A DNA stretch of 53,502 bases, from NCBI GenBank assembly GCA_047975325.1, contig JBKEDF010000003.1:1-53502 (forward strand). The letters run 5' to 3'. Shown here piece by piece: positions 33,715 to 44,134 of this stretch (within the stretch, counting starts at the first letter, position 1; each line of letters starts with the position of its first letter). Position numbers and translations under genes: made by a program. Under the pieces are notes generated by a model that was not told where the DNA came from, did no database searches, and saw only the letters and a list, made by a program, of their open reading frames with translations. The stretch comes from JBKEDF01 sp047975325 (GTDB lineage: Bacteria; Pseudomonadota; Alphaproteobacteria; Rhodobacterales; Rhodobacteraceae).

Positions 33715-33740
33715 GTTCGCTTCATGTTCTGCCCGTGTTC
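33715..33740. promoter_or_regulatory. Tandem LexA boxes (three GTTC half-sites, 11-bp period)
   Basis: GTTC occurs at 33715-33718, 33726-33729 and 33737-33740, giving two overlapping copies of the alphaproteobacterial LexA site GTTC-N7-GTTC. They lie 33-58 bp upstream of the lexA ATG, where its promoter should be. Confidence 0.85.
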
Positions 33741-33763
33741 CCGGTTTGTGTCAAGTCTTTGGG

Positions 33764-34945
33764 CTAGATCCGGTGATATTCGACTTCGGCACCGGCGCGG
33801 AGGGGCCCATCGTCACGTGGGCGGATCAGCAGGGCATCGGCTTTGTCGAGAATGCTGAGGAGGGAGCTGTCCTGACGCGGAAAAGGGGTGATGCGGGGCA
33901 GGGTATCCCCCTGATCCAGACAGGCGCGCATGTAATGGGCGCGTGGGCCGGCCGGGCCGACATCTTCCGCCAATATCGCGCGATGGCGAATTGGGGCGGT
34001 GGCCGGCAGGCCATTCAGTGCTCGAAGAAGCGGGATCAGGAAAAGGTGCCCGCAGACAATGGCCGAAACCGGATTTCCCGGTAACCCCAGCATTGGAACA
34101 CCGAAAATACGACCGGCCATCAAGGGTTTGCCGGGGCGCATGGCGATCTTGTAAAAGCTTCGTTCCAGTCCCAGCTCACCGGCGACCTTGGCCACGATGT
34201 CATGATCGCCGACCGAGGCGCCACCAATGGTCACGACCAGATCCGCATCGGCGGCAAGCCGCAGCACCGTGCCAAGATCGGCCTCGTTGTCGCGTGCAAT
34301 CGGCAGCAGCCGCGCGATACCGCCTGCGGCCTCCACCATTGCCTTCAGGGCAAAACAATTTGAGGCGATGATCTGACTTGGCCCAGGCGTTTCGCCGGGC
34401 ATCACCAATTCATCCCCCGTGGCAATCAGCGCAACCTGCGCGCGGCGATGGACCGGTAGTCTTGCAATGTTCATGGCAGCCAGAAGCGCCAGATCAGCGG
34501 GCCGCAGGAGGCGGGGAGAAATTTCCGCCCCGGCAAGAAAATCCTGACCTTTCGGGCGGATATGGCGAGATCCGTCAAGCTTTGCGCGCAGGATGATATG
34601 GTCAGGGGCAAGGGTATCCACATCTTCCTGGATGATCACCCGATCGGCGCCTTCGGGAACCGGAGCGCCGGTAAAAATCCGGACGGCCTCACCCGCGGCG
34701 ATCCGGCCATCAAAGCCATGTCCCGCGCTGGATATGCCTGTTACGCGAAACCGCGTGCCGGGTGCGGCATCGCCCACTACCGCATAGCCATCCATGGCGG
34801 AGGCGTCAAAGGGCGGCTGGTCGCGTCTGGCGGCAACCGGTTGTGCCAGAACCCGCCCCGCGGCTTCCGCCAGCGGGATGTCTTCCACCGGAAGGGGTGA
34901 TGCCAGGGCAAAGACCTTTTCCAGTGCTTCCTCGACCGAAATCAT
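33764..34945 (-). CDS. moeA: Molybdopterin molybdotransferase MoeA
   Basis: MoeA of 393 residues, normal length. Marks: DASAMDGYAV near residue 49, the nucleotide-binding region VTIGGASVGDHD and GLPGNPVSAIV. Inserts molybdate into adenylylated molybdopterin in the cytoplasm. The start overlaps the moaC stop by ATGA, so the two molybdenum-cofactor genes are coupled. Confidence 0.95.
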   Translation of the reverse strand: MISVEEALEKVFALASPLPVEDIPLAEAAGRVLAQPVAARRDQPPFDASAMDGYAVVGDAAPGTRFRVTGISSAGHGFDGRIAAGEAVRIFTGAPVPEGADRVIIQEDVDTLAPDHIILRAKLDGSRHIRPKGQDFLAGAEISPRLLRPADLALLAAMNIARLPVHRRAQVALIATGDELVMPGETPGPSQIIASNCFALKAMVEAAGGIARLLPIARDNEADLGTVLRLAADADLVVTIGGASVGDHDIVAKVAGELGLERSFYKIAMRPGKPLMAGRIFGVPMLGLPGNPVSAIVCGHLFLIPLLRALNGLPATAPIRHRAILAEDVGPAGPRAHYMRACLDQGDTLPRITPFPRQDSSLLSILDKADALLIRPRDDGPLRAGAEVEYHRI

Positions 34946-35424
34946 GACCTGGCCTCGAAGCGACCGGACTTTCCACCTTCCTTGGAAACAAGTCTTATGC
35001 CACCTATTTCCATGGATTTTTCTGCGGCCTTCACCATGTCATAGATGGTCAGGGCCGCAACGGATACGGCGGTCAGTGCCTCCATCTCCACGCCGGTCTG
35101 CCCGCTTGTCCTTACTGTCGTTTCGATCCTCAGGCCGGGCAGGTCCGGATCGGCCGCAATTTCGACCGCGACCCTGGTCAATGACAGGGGGTGGCAAAGG
35201 GGGATCAGATCCGAGGTTTTCTTTGCCCCCATGATCGCGGCCAGCCGCGCTACGGATATGACATCACCTTTCTTCGCCCGGCCTTCGGTTATCAGGGCAA
35301 GGGTTTCGGTGGACATGCGGATATGGCCTTCCGCCACAGCGCGTCGCGCGGTAACGGGTTTGTCGGAAACATCAACCATATGGGCATTGCCCGCATTGTC
35401 GAAATGGGTAAGCCCGGCCATCAT
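34942..35424 (-). CDS. moaC: Cyclic pyranopterin monophosphate synthase MoaC
   Basis: MoaC of 160 residues with the active-site loop LIPLCHPL, the conserved MVDVSDKPVTARRA start region and the VGVEMEAL-type segment (GVEMEALTAVSVAAL). Second enzyme of molybdenum cofactor synthesis, joining MoaA to make cPMP. Coupled by 4-bp overlaps to trpC before it and moeA after it. Confidence 0.96.
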   Translation of the reverse strand: MMAGLTHFDNAGNAHMVDVSDKPVTARRAVAEGHIRMSTETLALITEGRAKKGDVISVARLAAIMGAKKTSDLIPLCHPLSLTRVAVEIAADPDLPGLRIETTVRTSGQTGVEMEALTAVSVAALTIYDMVKAAEKSMEIGGIRLVSKEGGKSGRFEARS

Positions 35425-36230
35425 ATGCCCTCGGCAATTTGTGGCGTGGCCAGAAGCGCCCGCGTGGCTGTCTCCACGTCCTGCTGTCGCATCAGGCTTT
35501 CCCCGATCAGGAACGACCGCGCCCCGAAACGGGCCACATCGGCCAGATCGTCAGGGGTGAAAAGCCCGGATTCCGCAACAATAAGACGATCTTCGGGAAC
35601 ATGCCGTGCCAGGTCACGTGTGGTTTGCAGGCTGACCTCGAACGTATGCAGGTTACGATTGTTGATTCCGATCAACGGGGATTTCAGCCGTTGTGCCCGG
35701 TCCAGTTCGCTGCGGTCATGAACCTCGATCAGCGCATCCATGCCATGTGCAAGGGCGGTGGTTTCCAGTTCTTCGGCCTGGGCGTCGGAAACCGAGGCCA
35801 GGATGATCAGGATACAATCGGCCTGAAGCGCGCGCGCCTCGACAACCTGGTAGGGATCATAGAGGAAATCCTTGCGCAGACAGGGCAATGCGGTGGCTTC
35901 ATGCGCCTGGATCAGGAATTCATCTGCGCCCTGAAAGGAAGGTCCATCCGTCAGCACCGAAAGGCAGGTGGCGCCCCCGGCCTCATAGGCCCGGGCCAGG
36001 GCGGGAGGGTCGAAATCCGGGCGGATCAGGCCTTTTGAGGGGCTGGCCTTCTTGATTTCCGCGATCAATCCATAGCCGCGTGCGGCGGCGGCGGTCAGTG
36101 CCCGGGCAAAGCCACGCGGGGCGGGGGCGGATCCGGCGGCGCTTTCGACTTCGGCGAGGGGATGTGCCGACTTGCGGGTGGCGACCTCCTCCAGCTTGTA
36201 ACTTTTGATGCGGTCAAGAATGGTGGACAT
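35421..36230 (-). CDS. trpC: Indole-3-glycerol-phosphate synthase
   Basis: TIM-barrel enzyme of 269 residues, monofunctional (no TrpF fusion). Marks: AEIKKASPSKG, FLYDPYQV and GINNRNLHTFEV. Closes the indole ring in tryptophan synthesis. Separated from trpD by ung, with 59 bp between the ung stop and this start; overlaps moaC. Confidence 0.96.
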   Translation of the reverse strand: MSTILDRIKSYKLEEVATRKSAHPLAEVESAAGSAPAPRGFARALTAAAARGYGLIAEIKKASPSKGLIRPDFDPPALARAYEAGGATCLSVLTDGPSFQGADEFLIQAHEATALPCLRKDFLYDPYQVVEARALQADCILIILASVSDAQAEELETTALAHGMDALIEVHDRSELDRAQRLKSPLIGINNRNLHTFEVSLQTTRDLARHVPEDRLIVAESGLFTPDDLADVARFGARSFLIGESLMRQQDVETATRALLATPQIAEGI

Positions 36231-36289
36231 GGCTGAACCCTCGCGTTGCCTATCCTGATTAGGCCGAAACGGCGCGGCTGACCAGAGCG

Positions 36290-36931
36290 TTAGCGGGACC
36301 AGTCAATGGGCATTTCGCCGCGTCTGGTCAGCCAGCTGTTTACCGCCGAAAATGGTTGCGAGCCCAAAAAGCCGCGATAGGCCGAAAGCGGCGAAGGATG
36401 GGCCGATTGACAAAAGAGATGCCCGTCACGCGGCAGGCGGGCACAGAGTTTCTGTGCAGGTCCGCCCCAAAGAAGAAAGGCGCGTGGCCCGTCCCCGGCT
36501 GTGGCGTCCAGTACCTGTGACACGAGCCTTTCCCAGCCCCAACCCTTATGGCCATGGGCACGGCCCACCGGTACGGTCAATACGGTATTGAGCAGCAGCA
36601 CGCCTTCCTGTGCCCAGCCGGTCAGATCGCCATCCGTTCGTATCACGCCCAGATCGGTTTCCAGTTCCCTGAGGATATTGCGCAGACTGTCGCGTGGCGG
36701 TTCCCCCGGCGGGAAGGAAAAGGCCAGGCCCGTTGCGCGGCCTTCCGTGTGATAGGGATCCTGCCCCAGGATCACCGCGCGAACCTTTTGTCGCGGTGTC
36801 AGCGCCAGTGCGCGAAAGACGGCCCCGGCCTGAGGTTGCCAGCCGGGTTCGGCCTCAAGCCGCTGGCGAAGCGCGGTCCAGTCCTGGCGGAAGAAGGGCA
36901 GAGTGGCCCAGCTTTCGGGCAAATGCCACAT
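36290..36931 (-). CDS. ung: Uracil-DNA glycosylase (family 1)
   Basis: Ung of 213 residues. Catalytic motif GQDPYH and the leucine-loop motif HPSPLSAYRG are both intact; Asn in LLNTVLT binds uracil. Removes uracil from DNA in base-excision repair. Its ATG overlaps the trpD stop by one base position set (ATGA type), so it is translated from the trp mRNA. Its place between trpD and trpC, in a string that ends with lexA, is unusual. Confidence 0.95.
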   Translation of the reverse strand: MWHLPESWATLPFFRQDWTALRQRLEAEPGWQPQAGAVFRALALTPRQKVRAVILGQDPYHTEGRATGLAFSFPPGEPPRDSLRNILRELETDLGVIRTDGDLTGWAQEGVLLLNTVLTVPVGRAHGHKGWGWERLVSQVLDATAGDGPRAFLLWGGPAQKLCARLPRDGHLFCQSAHPSPLSAYRGFLGSQPFSAVNSWLTRRGEMPIDWSR

Positions 36932-37944
36932 CAGGGATTGGTCAACCGGGCCAGTGCGCCAACCTTGCCCTTGGCCGCGCCGCTGTCGATACTGGTGCGG
37001 GCCATGGCGACGCCTTCTTTCAGGTCGCCGGCCCGGTCCGCGATAACCAGTGCTGCGGCGGCATTGAGCAGTACCGCGTCACGATAGGCCCCCGAAGCAC
37101 CATTGAGGAGTGTGCGGAAGGCCTCTGCATTTTCGGCCGGGGTGCCACCCAGTATTGCCTCGAAAGGGTGGGTGGGAAGGCCCGCTTCTTCCGGGTGCAG
37201 TTCAAATTCCCGTACCACGCCGTTTTCGAGCGCAGCCACCTGCGTGGTTCCCGCAATGGTGATTTCATCCGTACCATCGGAGCCATGGACAAGCCAGGCC
37301 GCCTCTGCGCCGAGGGCACCCAGGGTTTCAGCCATCGGGCGGACCAGCGCAGCGGAAAAGGTACCAGAAAGCTGACGTTTGACCCCGGCCGGGTTGGTGA
37401 GCGGCCCCAGCACGTTGAAAAGGGTTCGCGTGCCAAGCTCCATCCGTACCGGTGCGACATGGCGCGTGGCCGGGTGATGCATCGGCGCCATCATGAAGCC
37501 GATCCCGGCCTCCGAAAGACAGCGTTCCACCACTTCGGGGCCAATCATCACATTCAGCCCGAGTTCCGTCAGCGCATCTGCCGCCCCGGATTTGGAGGAC
37601 AGGTTGCGATTGCCATGCTTGGCCACCGGAACGCCTGCCCCCGCCACCACAAAGGCCGCAGCAGTGGAAATATTCAGCGTACCTTTGCCATCGCCGCCCG
37701 TGCCGACGATATCCATCGCCCCTTCGGGGGCTTTCACTGCAAGGCATTTGGCGCGCATCACTGCGGCGGCGGCGGCAATTTCATCCACGGTTTCCCCACG
37801 TGTCCGCAGGGCCATGAGAAAACCGCCCATCTGCGCAGGCGTTGCCTCGCCCTCGAAAAGCGCGGTGAAAGCGGCCTCGGCCTCAGTGCGCGTCAGGGGG
37901 CGATCGGCGGCAAGACCGATCAGCGGCTTCAATCCATCGCTCAT
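36931..37944 (-). CDS. trpD: Anthranilate phosphoribosyltransferase
   Basis: TrpD of 337 residues; PRPP-binding motif GTGGDGKGTLNIST, KHGNR loop and the MAPMHHPA motif are present. Transfers phosphoribose to anthranilate. Coupled to trpG by a 4-bp overlap and to ung downstream. Confidence 0.97.
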   Translation of the reverse strand: MSDGLKPLIGLAADRPLTRTEAEAAFTALFEGEATPAQMGGFLMALRTRGETVDEIAAAAAVMRAKCLAVKAPEGAMDIVGTGGDGKGTLNISTAAAFVVAGAGVPVAKHGNRNLSSKSGAADALTELGLNVMIGPEVVERCLSEAGIGFMMAPMHHPATRHVAPVRMELGTRTLFNVLGPLTNPAGVKRQLSGTFSAALVRPMAETLGALGAEAAWLVHGSDGTDEITIAGTTQVAALENGVVREFELHPEEAGLPTHPFEAILGGTPAENAEAFRTLLNGASGAYRDAVLLNAAAALVIADRAGDLKEGVAMARTSIDSGAAKGKVGALARLTNP

Positions 37945-38522
37945 GCCGGAACCTTTGTCTGGTCAAGAAAATTGCGCAGCATCCGGTGCCCATGTTCGGA
38001 GGCAATGCTTTCGGGATGAAACTGTACGCCCTCGATCGGCAGGGTACGATGGCGCAGCCCCATGATTGTGCCATCTTCCAGCCGGGCCGTGATTTCCAGG
38101 CAATCGGGCAGGCTGTCACGTTCCACCACCAGACTGTGATAACGGGTCGCTTCGAAGGGGGAAGGCAGACCGTTGAAAATGCCCGCGCCTTCATGGTGCA
38201 TCGCGCCCAGTTTGCCATGGACGATTTCATGGCAGCGAATGACCTTGCCGCCAAAGGCCTGTCCGATGGTCTGGTGGCCCAGACAAACGCCCAGGACGGG
38301 GATCCCGGCCTCGGCGGCGGCGAGGGTCAGTGGCAGGCAGACCCCTGCCTGATCGGGCGTGCATGGTCCCGGAGACAGAACAATGGCCGAGGGCGTAAGC
38401 GCCAGCGCGGCCTCAACCTCGATCCTGTCGTTGCGCTCCACGCGGATTTCGGCGCCGATTTCACCGAAATAATGCACCAGATTATAGGTGAAGCTGTCAT
38501 AATTATCGATCAGAAGGAGCAT
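37941..38522 (-). CDS. trpG: Anthranilate synthase glutamine amidotransferase component
   Basis: Class-I amidotransferase of 193 residues: opening MLLLIDNYDSFTYNLV, nucleophile Cys in GVCLGHQ and the His-Glu pair in FHPESI. Supplies ammonia to TrpE (and possibly to PabB). The start at 38522 follows a site on the minus strand and fits the family N-terminus; the longer frame to 38639 does not. trpE is not in the window. I see no Trp-rich leader peptide in the 207 bp upstream. Confidence 0.93.
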   Translation of the reverse strand: MLLLIDNYDSFTYNLVHYFGEIGAEIRVERNDRIEVEAALALTPSAIVLSPGPCTPDQAGVCLPLTLAAAEAGIPVLGVCLGHQTIGQAFGGKVIRCHEIVHGKLGAMHHEGAGIFNGLPSPFEATRYHSLVVERDSLPDCLEITARLEDGTIMGLRHRTLPIEGVQFHPESIASEHGHRMLRNFLDQTKVPA

Positions 38523-38729
38523 GGTGACCGTAAAGCTGCTGATGCCGTTGCCCGTCCTGGGCGCCATTGTTGTTTCGCTTATTGCGCAATTGCCCCGGCA
38601 GGGCAACTGGCGTGGTTGCCATGGATGGGCGAATGGCACCGTTACGGCATCTCTGCCGGAATGGCTTTCCTTATACGGCCTCAGGCCTTAGTCTTGGGCG
38701 GGAAACCGCAAACAACCGGCCTCCTGAAG

Positions 38730-39536
38730 ATGACCAAGATGGATAATCCAAGTTTCCAGCGCCGCCCGGTGGTGGGGATCATAGGTAATATGAGCCTGCT
38801 GGACAAAAGCTACCCCGTTCATGCTGGAGGTACGATGAATTCCGAGGCAGTAGCCCGCGTTTCCGGCTGCCTGCCGGTCATCATCCCTTCCGATCCGGCC
38901 CTGGTCACGGTGGATGAACTGCTGGATTTCTGTGACGGTTTTCTGCTGACGGGGGGACGCCCCAATGTGCACCCGTCCGAATATGGAGAGGCCCCGACCC
39001 CCGCCCATGGTGATTTCGACCGTTGCCGCGATGCGATTACCCTGCCACTGGTGCGGGCCTGTGTCGAAAGGGGGCAACCCTTCCTCGGGATATGCCGTGG
39101 TTTTCAAGAGGTAAATGTTGCCATGGGCGGCGCATTGCACCCTGAAATCCGGGACCTGCCGGGGCGAATGAACCATCGCATGCCGCCCGAGGGCACGATT
39201 GACGAAAAATTTGCCCTGCGCCATACCGTCCGCTTTACCGAAAACGGCCCCTTTCATCGGTTGATGGGCGCGCAGGAGGTGATGACCAATACGCTGCACG
39301 GGCAGGGGGTTTCACGTGCCGGGGCGCGGGTGATTGTCGATGGTACCGCCCCCGACGGGACACCCGAGGCGATCTATATCAAGGACGCGCCCGGTTTTAC
39401 ATTATCCGTCCAGTGGCATCCGGAATGGAATGCCGCCAATGATCCGGTGTCGCGTCCGCTTTTTTCCGCCTTCGGGGCTGCTGCCCGCGATTGGGCACGC
39501 CAGAAACAGGACCTGCCCCTGAGGAACATCGGGTAG
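38730..39536 (+). CDS. Gamma-glutamyl-gamma-aminobutyrate hydrolase family (peptidase C26)
   Basis: Class-I glutamine-amidotransferase-fold hydrolase of about 268 residues. Nucleophile Cys in LGICRGFQ and His in VQWHPEW are present. PuuD-type enzymes cleave gamma-glutamyl amides in putrescine breakdown; the real substrate here is unknown as no other puu gene is near. Start could be 38730 or 38739; no strong ribosome site helps. It converges on the second TRAP transporter with a 9-bp gap. Confidence 0.87.
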   Translation: MTKMDNPSFQRRPVVGIIGNMSLLDKSYPVHAGGTMNSEAVARVSGCLPVIIPSDPALVTVDELLDFCDGFLLTGGRPNVHPSEYGEAPTPAHGDFDRCRDAITLPLVRACVERGQPFLGICRGFQEVNVAMGGALHPEIRDLPGRMNHRMPPEGTIDEKFALRHTVRFTENGPFHRLMGAQEVMTNTLHGQGVSRAGARVIVDGTAPDGTPEAIYIKDAPGFTLSVQWHPEWNAANDPVSRPLFSAFGAAARDWARQKQDLPLRNIG

Positions 39537-39545
39537 CCCCAGGCA

Positions 39546-40825
<1,280 letters not shown>

Positions 40826-40826
<1 letters not shown>

Positions 40827-41326
40827 TACGCCCCCTCCACATCGTCGGTTGGCGGGGTGAAGCGGTCAATCATCCCAAGGAAACTGAGCGCATAGCGCAG
40901 CCCCAGAAGCGCGAAGCCGATAATCGGCCCGATATAGACATAACCCATCGGGATATTCAGGGTCGGGCTGCGCTGTCCGGTATTCAGCACAAATTCCGCA
41001 AGTCCGAAGCTGAGCCAGGCCAGATAGAGGGAAAATGCCAGACCGGTCAGGTCAATCAGTTTCAGCAATGGGCGGCACAGTGCGGCCGGAAGCCGATCGC
41101 GCAGTGTCGTGATGCCGACATGCCGCCCCCGTTCCAGGGCCAGCCCGAGGGCGAGAAATACCAGAAATGTATTCATCAACCGTACGGCTTCCTCAATCCA
41201 GGCAAACTGGCTGGCGAAGCTTCCACCGATTTCGCGGGCCACGACACTGAAGGAGAACAGAACTGCCATTGTCAGAAAGAGGCTGACAAGGCAGAATTTC
41301 TCGGCTGATCTGATCAGGTTGAGCAT
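40826..41326 (-). CDS. TRAP transporter small permease subunit (DctQ type), second system
   Basis: Four-helix membrane protein of 166 residues with the central segment TFLVFLALGLALERGRHVGI typical of DctQ. Lies 31 bp after the binding-protein gene and overlaps the large permease, giving a standard P-Q-M order. Confidence 0.9.
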
Positions 41327-41357
41327 GACCGGTCTTCCCTATCTTTTCCGGAAAACC

Positions 41358-42377
41358 CTATTTGCCCTGAGCCTCATAGAGTTCGATCAGGCGGGTGCCT
41401 TCATCGCCCGCCCGTTCGATATAGGCGGCCTTGGCCGGTTCATACATCTTTTCCTTCAGTGCCGCGCGTTCGGCCTCATCTGCGGTACGGATATTGATGT
41501 CGCTTTGGGATATTTCCTCCAGCGCCGCCGCGACGGCAGCTGCCTTGTGTTCGGTCAGTTCCGGGATTACCTCGGCAAATGCCTCGGCAATGATGGTGCG
41601 GTATTCCTCCGGCAGGCTTTCCCACCAGATCGGATTGAAAAGCGCGACATCCTCCAAGGCGCCGTGTTCGGAGATGACGAGGTAATCCTGCACCTCATAG
41701 AACTTCATCCGCAGGATGGTATCGAGCGGGTTTTCCTCCCCGTCCACGACCCCGGTTTGAAGGGAGGTGTAAAGCTCTCCAAAAGGAAGCGCGATGGCTG
41801 AGGCGCCAAGCGCATTGAATTGTTCGATCAGGATCCGGCTGTCCATCACGCGGAATTTCTGATCAGTGAAGGCGGCGATATCATCCAGCGGTTTGCTGGA
41901 GGTGAAATTCTTGCGCCCATTGGGCCAGAGCGCCACGCCGACCACACCGCGGCTGGAAAAGGAATCCAGCAGCGCATGGCCAAAGGGCCCGTCGCGCAAG
42001 GCCTGTGCCTGTGCCGGATCGGATGGCAGCAGATAGGGAATGTCGAGGATCGAAATCGCCGGGTTGAACCCCCCAAGGAAGGCGGTGGGCGCCATCGTGG
42101 CCTCCAGCGTGCCAAGCTGAACACCTTCGGTCATCTGGCGCTGGTTGCCAAGCTGGCCCTGCGGGAAGATCTGAAACGCCACCGCGCCCCCTGTGCGTTC
42201 GGAGACAAGGCCCGCGACCTTTTCCAGAAAGACGTGGCGACTTTGCTGATCGGATTCGAGATGCCCGATACGGGCGGTGAATTCCTGCGCCCATCCCGGA
42301 GCGGCCCCCAGCAAGAAAGCCCCGGCGGAAAGGGCAAGAAGGGTTCTTCTGCGCAGCGCGTTGGTGAAACTGGTCAT
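41358..42377 (-). CDS. TRAP transporter substrate-binding protein (DctP type), second system
   Basis: Periplasmic receptor of 339 residues. Twin-arginine-like start (RRRTLLALSAGAFLLGAAPGWAQ) suggests export with a signal ending at AQ. DctP landmarks are KFRVMDSRILIEQFNALGA and PFGELYTSLQTGVVDGEENP, whose Arg normally binds a carboxylate. It differs clearly from the first system's receptor, so the two transporters are not a recent duplication. Divergent from argC across 214 bp with no other gene. Confidence 0.92.
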   Translation of the reverse strand: MTSFTNALRRRTLLALSAGAFLLGAAPGWAQEFTARIGHLESDQQSRHVFLEKVAGLVSERTGGAVAFQIFPQGQLGNQRQMTEGVQLGTLEATMAPTAFLGGFNPAISILDIPYLLPSDPAQAQALRDGPFGHALLDSFSSRGVVGVALWPNGRKNFTSSKPLDDIAAFTDQKFRVMDSRILIEQFNALGASAIALPFGELYTSLQTGVVDGEENPLDTILRMKFYEVQDYLVISEHGALEDVALFNPIWWESLPEEYRTIIAEAFAEVIPELTEHKAAAVAAALEEISQSDINIRTADEAERAALKEKMYEPAKAAYIERAGDEGTRLIELYEAQGK

Positions 42378-42591
42378 GGCGTTCTCCTGTTGGTGGCGGG
42401 ATAGTTATCCTCGCCCGGGGTTGGGGTCAAAGCTTCCCTGTATGGGTGATTCCGGGGTGGTCGGAACGGGAATAGCGCAAAGCCCCCGATTGCACGAGCC
42501 CGCATTGACCCGACCGAGGCAGTCTTGTTGATGCCCCTTGCCTCATTCCGCGCTTCGTTGCAGAACAGGCCTGTTTTTTCAGGAGGCGATC

Positions 42592-43620
42592 ATGGCCCAT
42601 AAAGTCACCATTCTCGGAGCATCCGGTTATACGGGGGCGGAGCTTGTCCGTCTGATTGCGACCCATCCCGGGTTGGAAATCACGGCGCTTTCGGGTGATC
42701 GAAAGGCCGGACAGGAGATGGCGGAGGTCTTTCCATTCCTGCGGCATCTGGCGCTTCCACGTCTGCAACGCATTGAAGAGATCGATTTTTCGGATATCGA
42801 TCTTGTCTTCTGCGCGCTACCCCATGCCACCAGTCAGGCCGTGATTTCGCAATTGCCACGTGAATTGCCGGTGGTGGATCTTTCTGCCGATTTTCGTCTG
42901 CGGGATCCGGCAGCCTATGAAAAATGGTATGGCAAGCCGCATGCTGCGCCGGATTTGCAAAAGCAGGCGGTCTATGGGCTGACCGAATTTTACCGCGATG
43001 AGATTCGCGAGGCGCGGCTGGTTGCCGGTACCGGATGTAACGCGGCGACTGGCCAATATGCGATCCGCCCCTTGATCGAAGCTGCCGTGATTGACCTTGA
43101 TCGAATCATTATCGACCTCAAGGCCGGGGTCAGCGGGGCGGGGCGGTCGCTGAAGGAAAACCTTCTGCATGCCGAGCTTTCGGGTGGTACGCACAGCTAT
43201 TCGGCGGGCGGCAAGCATCGGCATCTGGGGGAGTTCGATCAGGAGTTTTCAAAACTTGCGGGACGGGAGGTGCGCGTACAGTTCACCCCGCATCTTTTGC
43301 CGATGAATCGCGGAATCCTTGCAACTGTATATGTCGAAGGCGATCCAAAGGCAGTGTATGGGGCATTGGCCGATCGCTATGCCGATGAGGTCTTCCTTCA
43401 GGTGCTTCCTTTTGGCGCACTCCCCTCGACAAGGGATGTGGCCGGGTCCAATTACTGCCATATCGGCGTGATCGCGGATCGGATGCCGGGTCGCGCCGTG
43501 ATCGTGGCGGTGCTGGATAACCTGACAAAGGGATCTTCCGGTCAGGCAATCCAGAACGCCAATCTGGTGCTGGGAATGGAGGAAACGGCGGGGTTGAACC
43601 TCGCACCGGTCTTCCCGTGA
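42592..43620 (+). CDS. argC: N-acetyl-gamma-glutamyl-phosphate reductase
   Basis: ArgC of 342 residues. NADP motif GASGYTGAEL, catalytic Cys in GTGCNAATG and the His of GGKHRHLGE are seen. Third step of arginine synthesis. The active-site pattern GCNAAT instead of GCYPT is the form usual in Rhodobacterales. Start at 42592 follows CAGGAGG. Eight bases before ccmE. Confidence 0.95.
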   Translation: MAHKVTILGASGYTGAELVRLIATHPGLEITALSGDRKAGQEMAEVFPFLRHLALPRLQRIEEIDFSDIDLVFCALPHATSQAVISQLPRELPVVDLSADFRLRDPAAYEKWYGKPHAAPDLQKQAVYGLTEFYRDEIREARLVAGTGCNAATGQYAIRPLIEAAVIDLDRIIIDLKAGVSGAGRSLKENLLHAELSGGTHSYSAGGKHRHLGEFDQEFSKLAGREVRVQFTPHLLPMNRGILATVYVEGDPKAVYGALADRYADEVFLQVLPFGALPSTRDVAGSNYCHIGVIADRMPGRAVIVAVLDNLTKGSSGQAIQNANLVLGMEETAGLNLAPVFP

Positions 43621-43627
43621 GGGTGCG

Positions 43628-44071
43628 ATGAAAGGGCTGAAGAAAAAACGCAGGATCCAGGTTATCGTGCTGGCTTTTCTGGCGCTTGGCATTGCGACTG
43701 CCCTTATCGGGATGGCGATGCAGGACGGGATCAATTTCTTCCGCTCACCTTCCCAGGTGGTCGAAGAGCCCCCCCGCGCCTCGGAAGTGTTCCGTATCGG
43801 CGGGTTGGTTGAGGAGGGCAGCCTCATCCGTGGCGAGGGTGAGGTGATCCGGTTCAACGTTACCGATGGCGGGGCTTCCATCCCGGTAAGTTTCACCGGC
43901 ATCCTTCCCGACCTTTTTGGTGAGGGTGAGGGCATGGTTGGTACGGGCCGCTATGTGGATGGTGTCTTTGAAGCAACCGAAATCCTTGCCAAACACGATG
44001 AAACCTATATGCCGAAAGAGGTGATAGACGCGCTTAAGGAACAGGGCGTCTATGTTGACCCGAACGGTTGA
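43628..44071 (+). CDS. ccmE: Cytochrome c maturation haem chaperone CcmE
   Basis: CcmE of 147 residues: N-terminal membrane anchor about 10-32, OB-fold periplasmic domain, and the covalent haem His in LAKHDETYMP. Takes haem from CcmABCD and passes it to the CcmF/H ligase. Follows argC by 7 bp; the other ccm genes are not in the window. Confidence 0.95.
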   Translation: MKGLKKKRRIQVIVLAFLALGIATALIGMAMQDGINFFRSPSQVVEEPPRASEVFRIGGLVEEGSLIRGEGEVIRFNVTDGGASIPVSFTGILPDLFGEGEGMVGTGRYVDGVFEATEILAKHDETYMPKEVIDALKEQGVYVDPNG

Positions 44072-44134
44072 TTCCAGATGCGTTAATGCTGTTCGAACAA
44101 GCTGGCCCCGCCCGAAACGGGAAGGAGCCAGTTG

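Noticed and set aside
38521..38691. Small plus-strand frame starting over the trpG start codon, with a hydrophobic N-terminus
   Set aside because: The AAGGAG is almost touching its ATG, any promoter would lie inside trpG, and no homolog is recognised.
44072..44134. CtrA box (TTAA-N7-TTAA) upstream of the endolysin
   Set aside because: Only a single TTAA half-site is present; the second half does not match.
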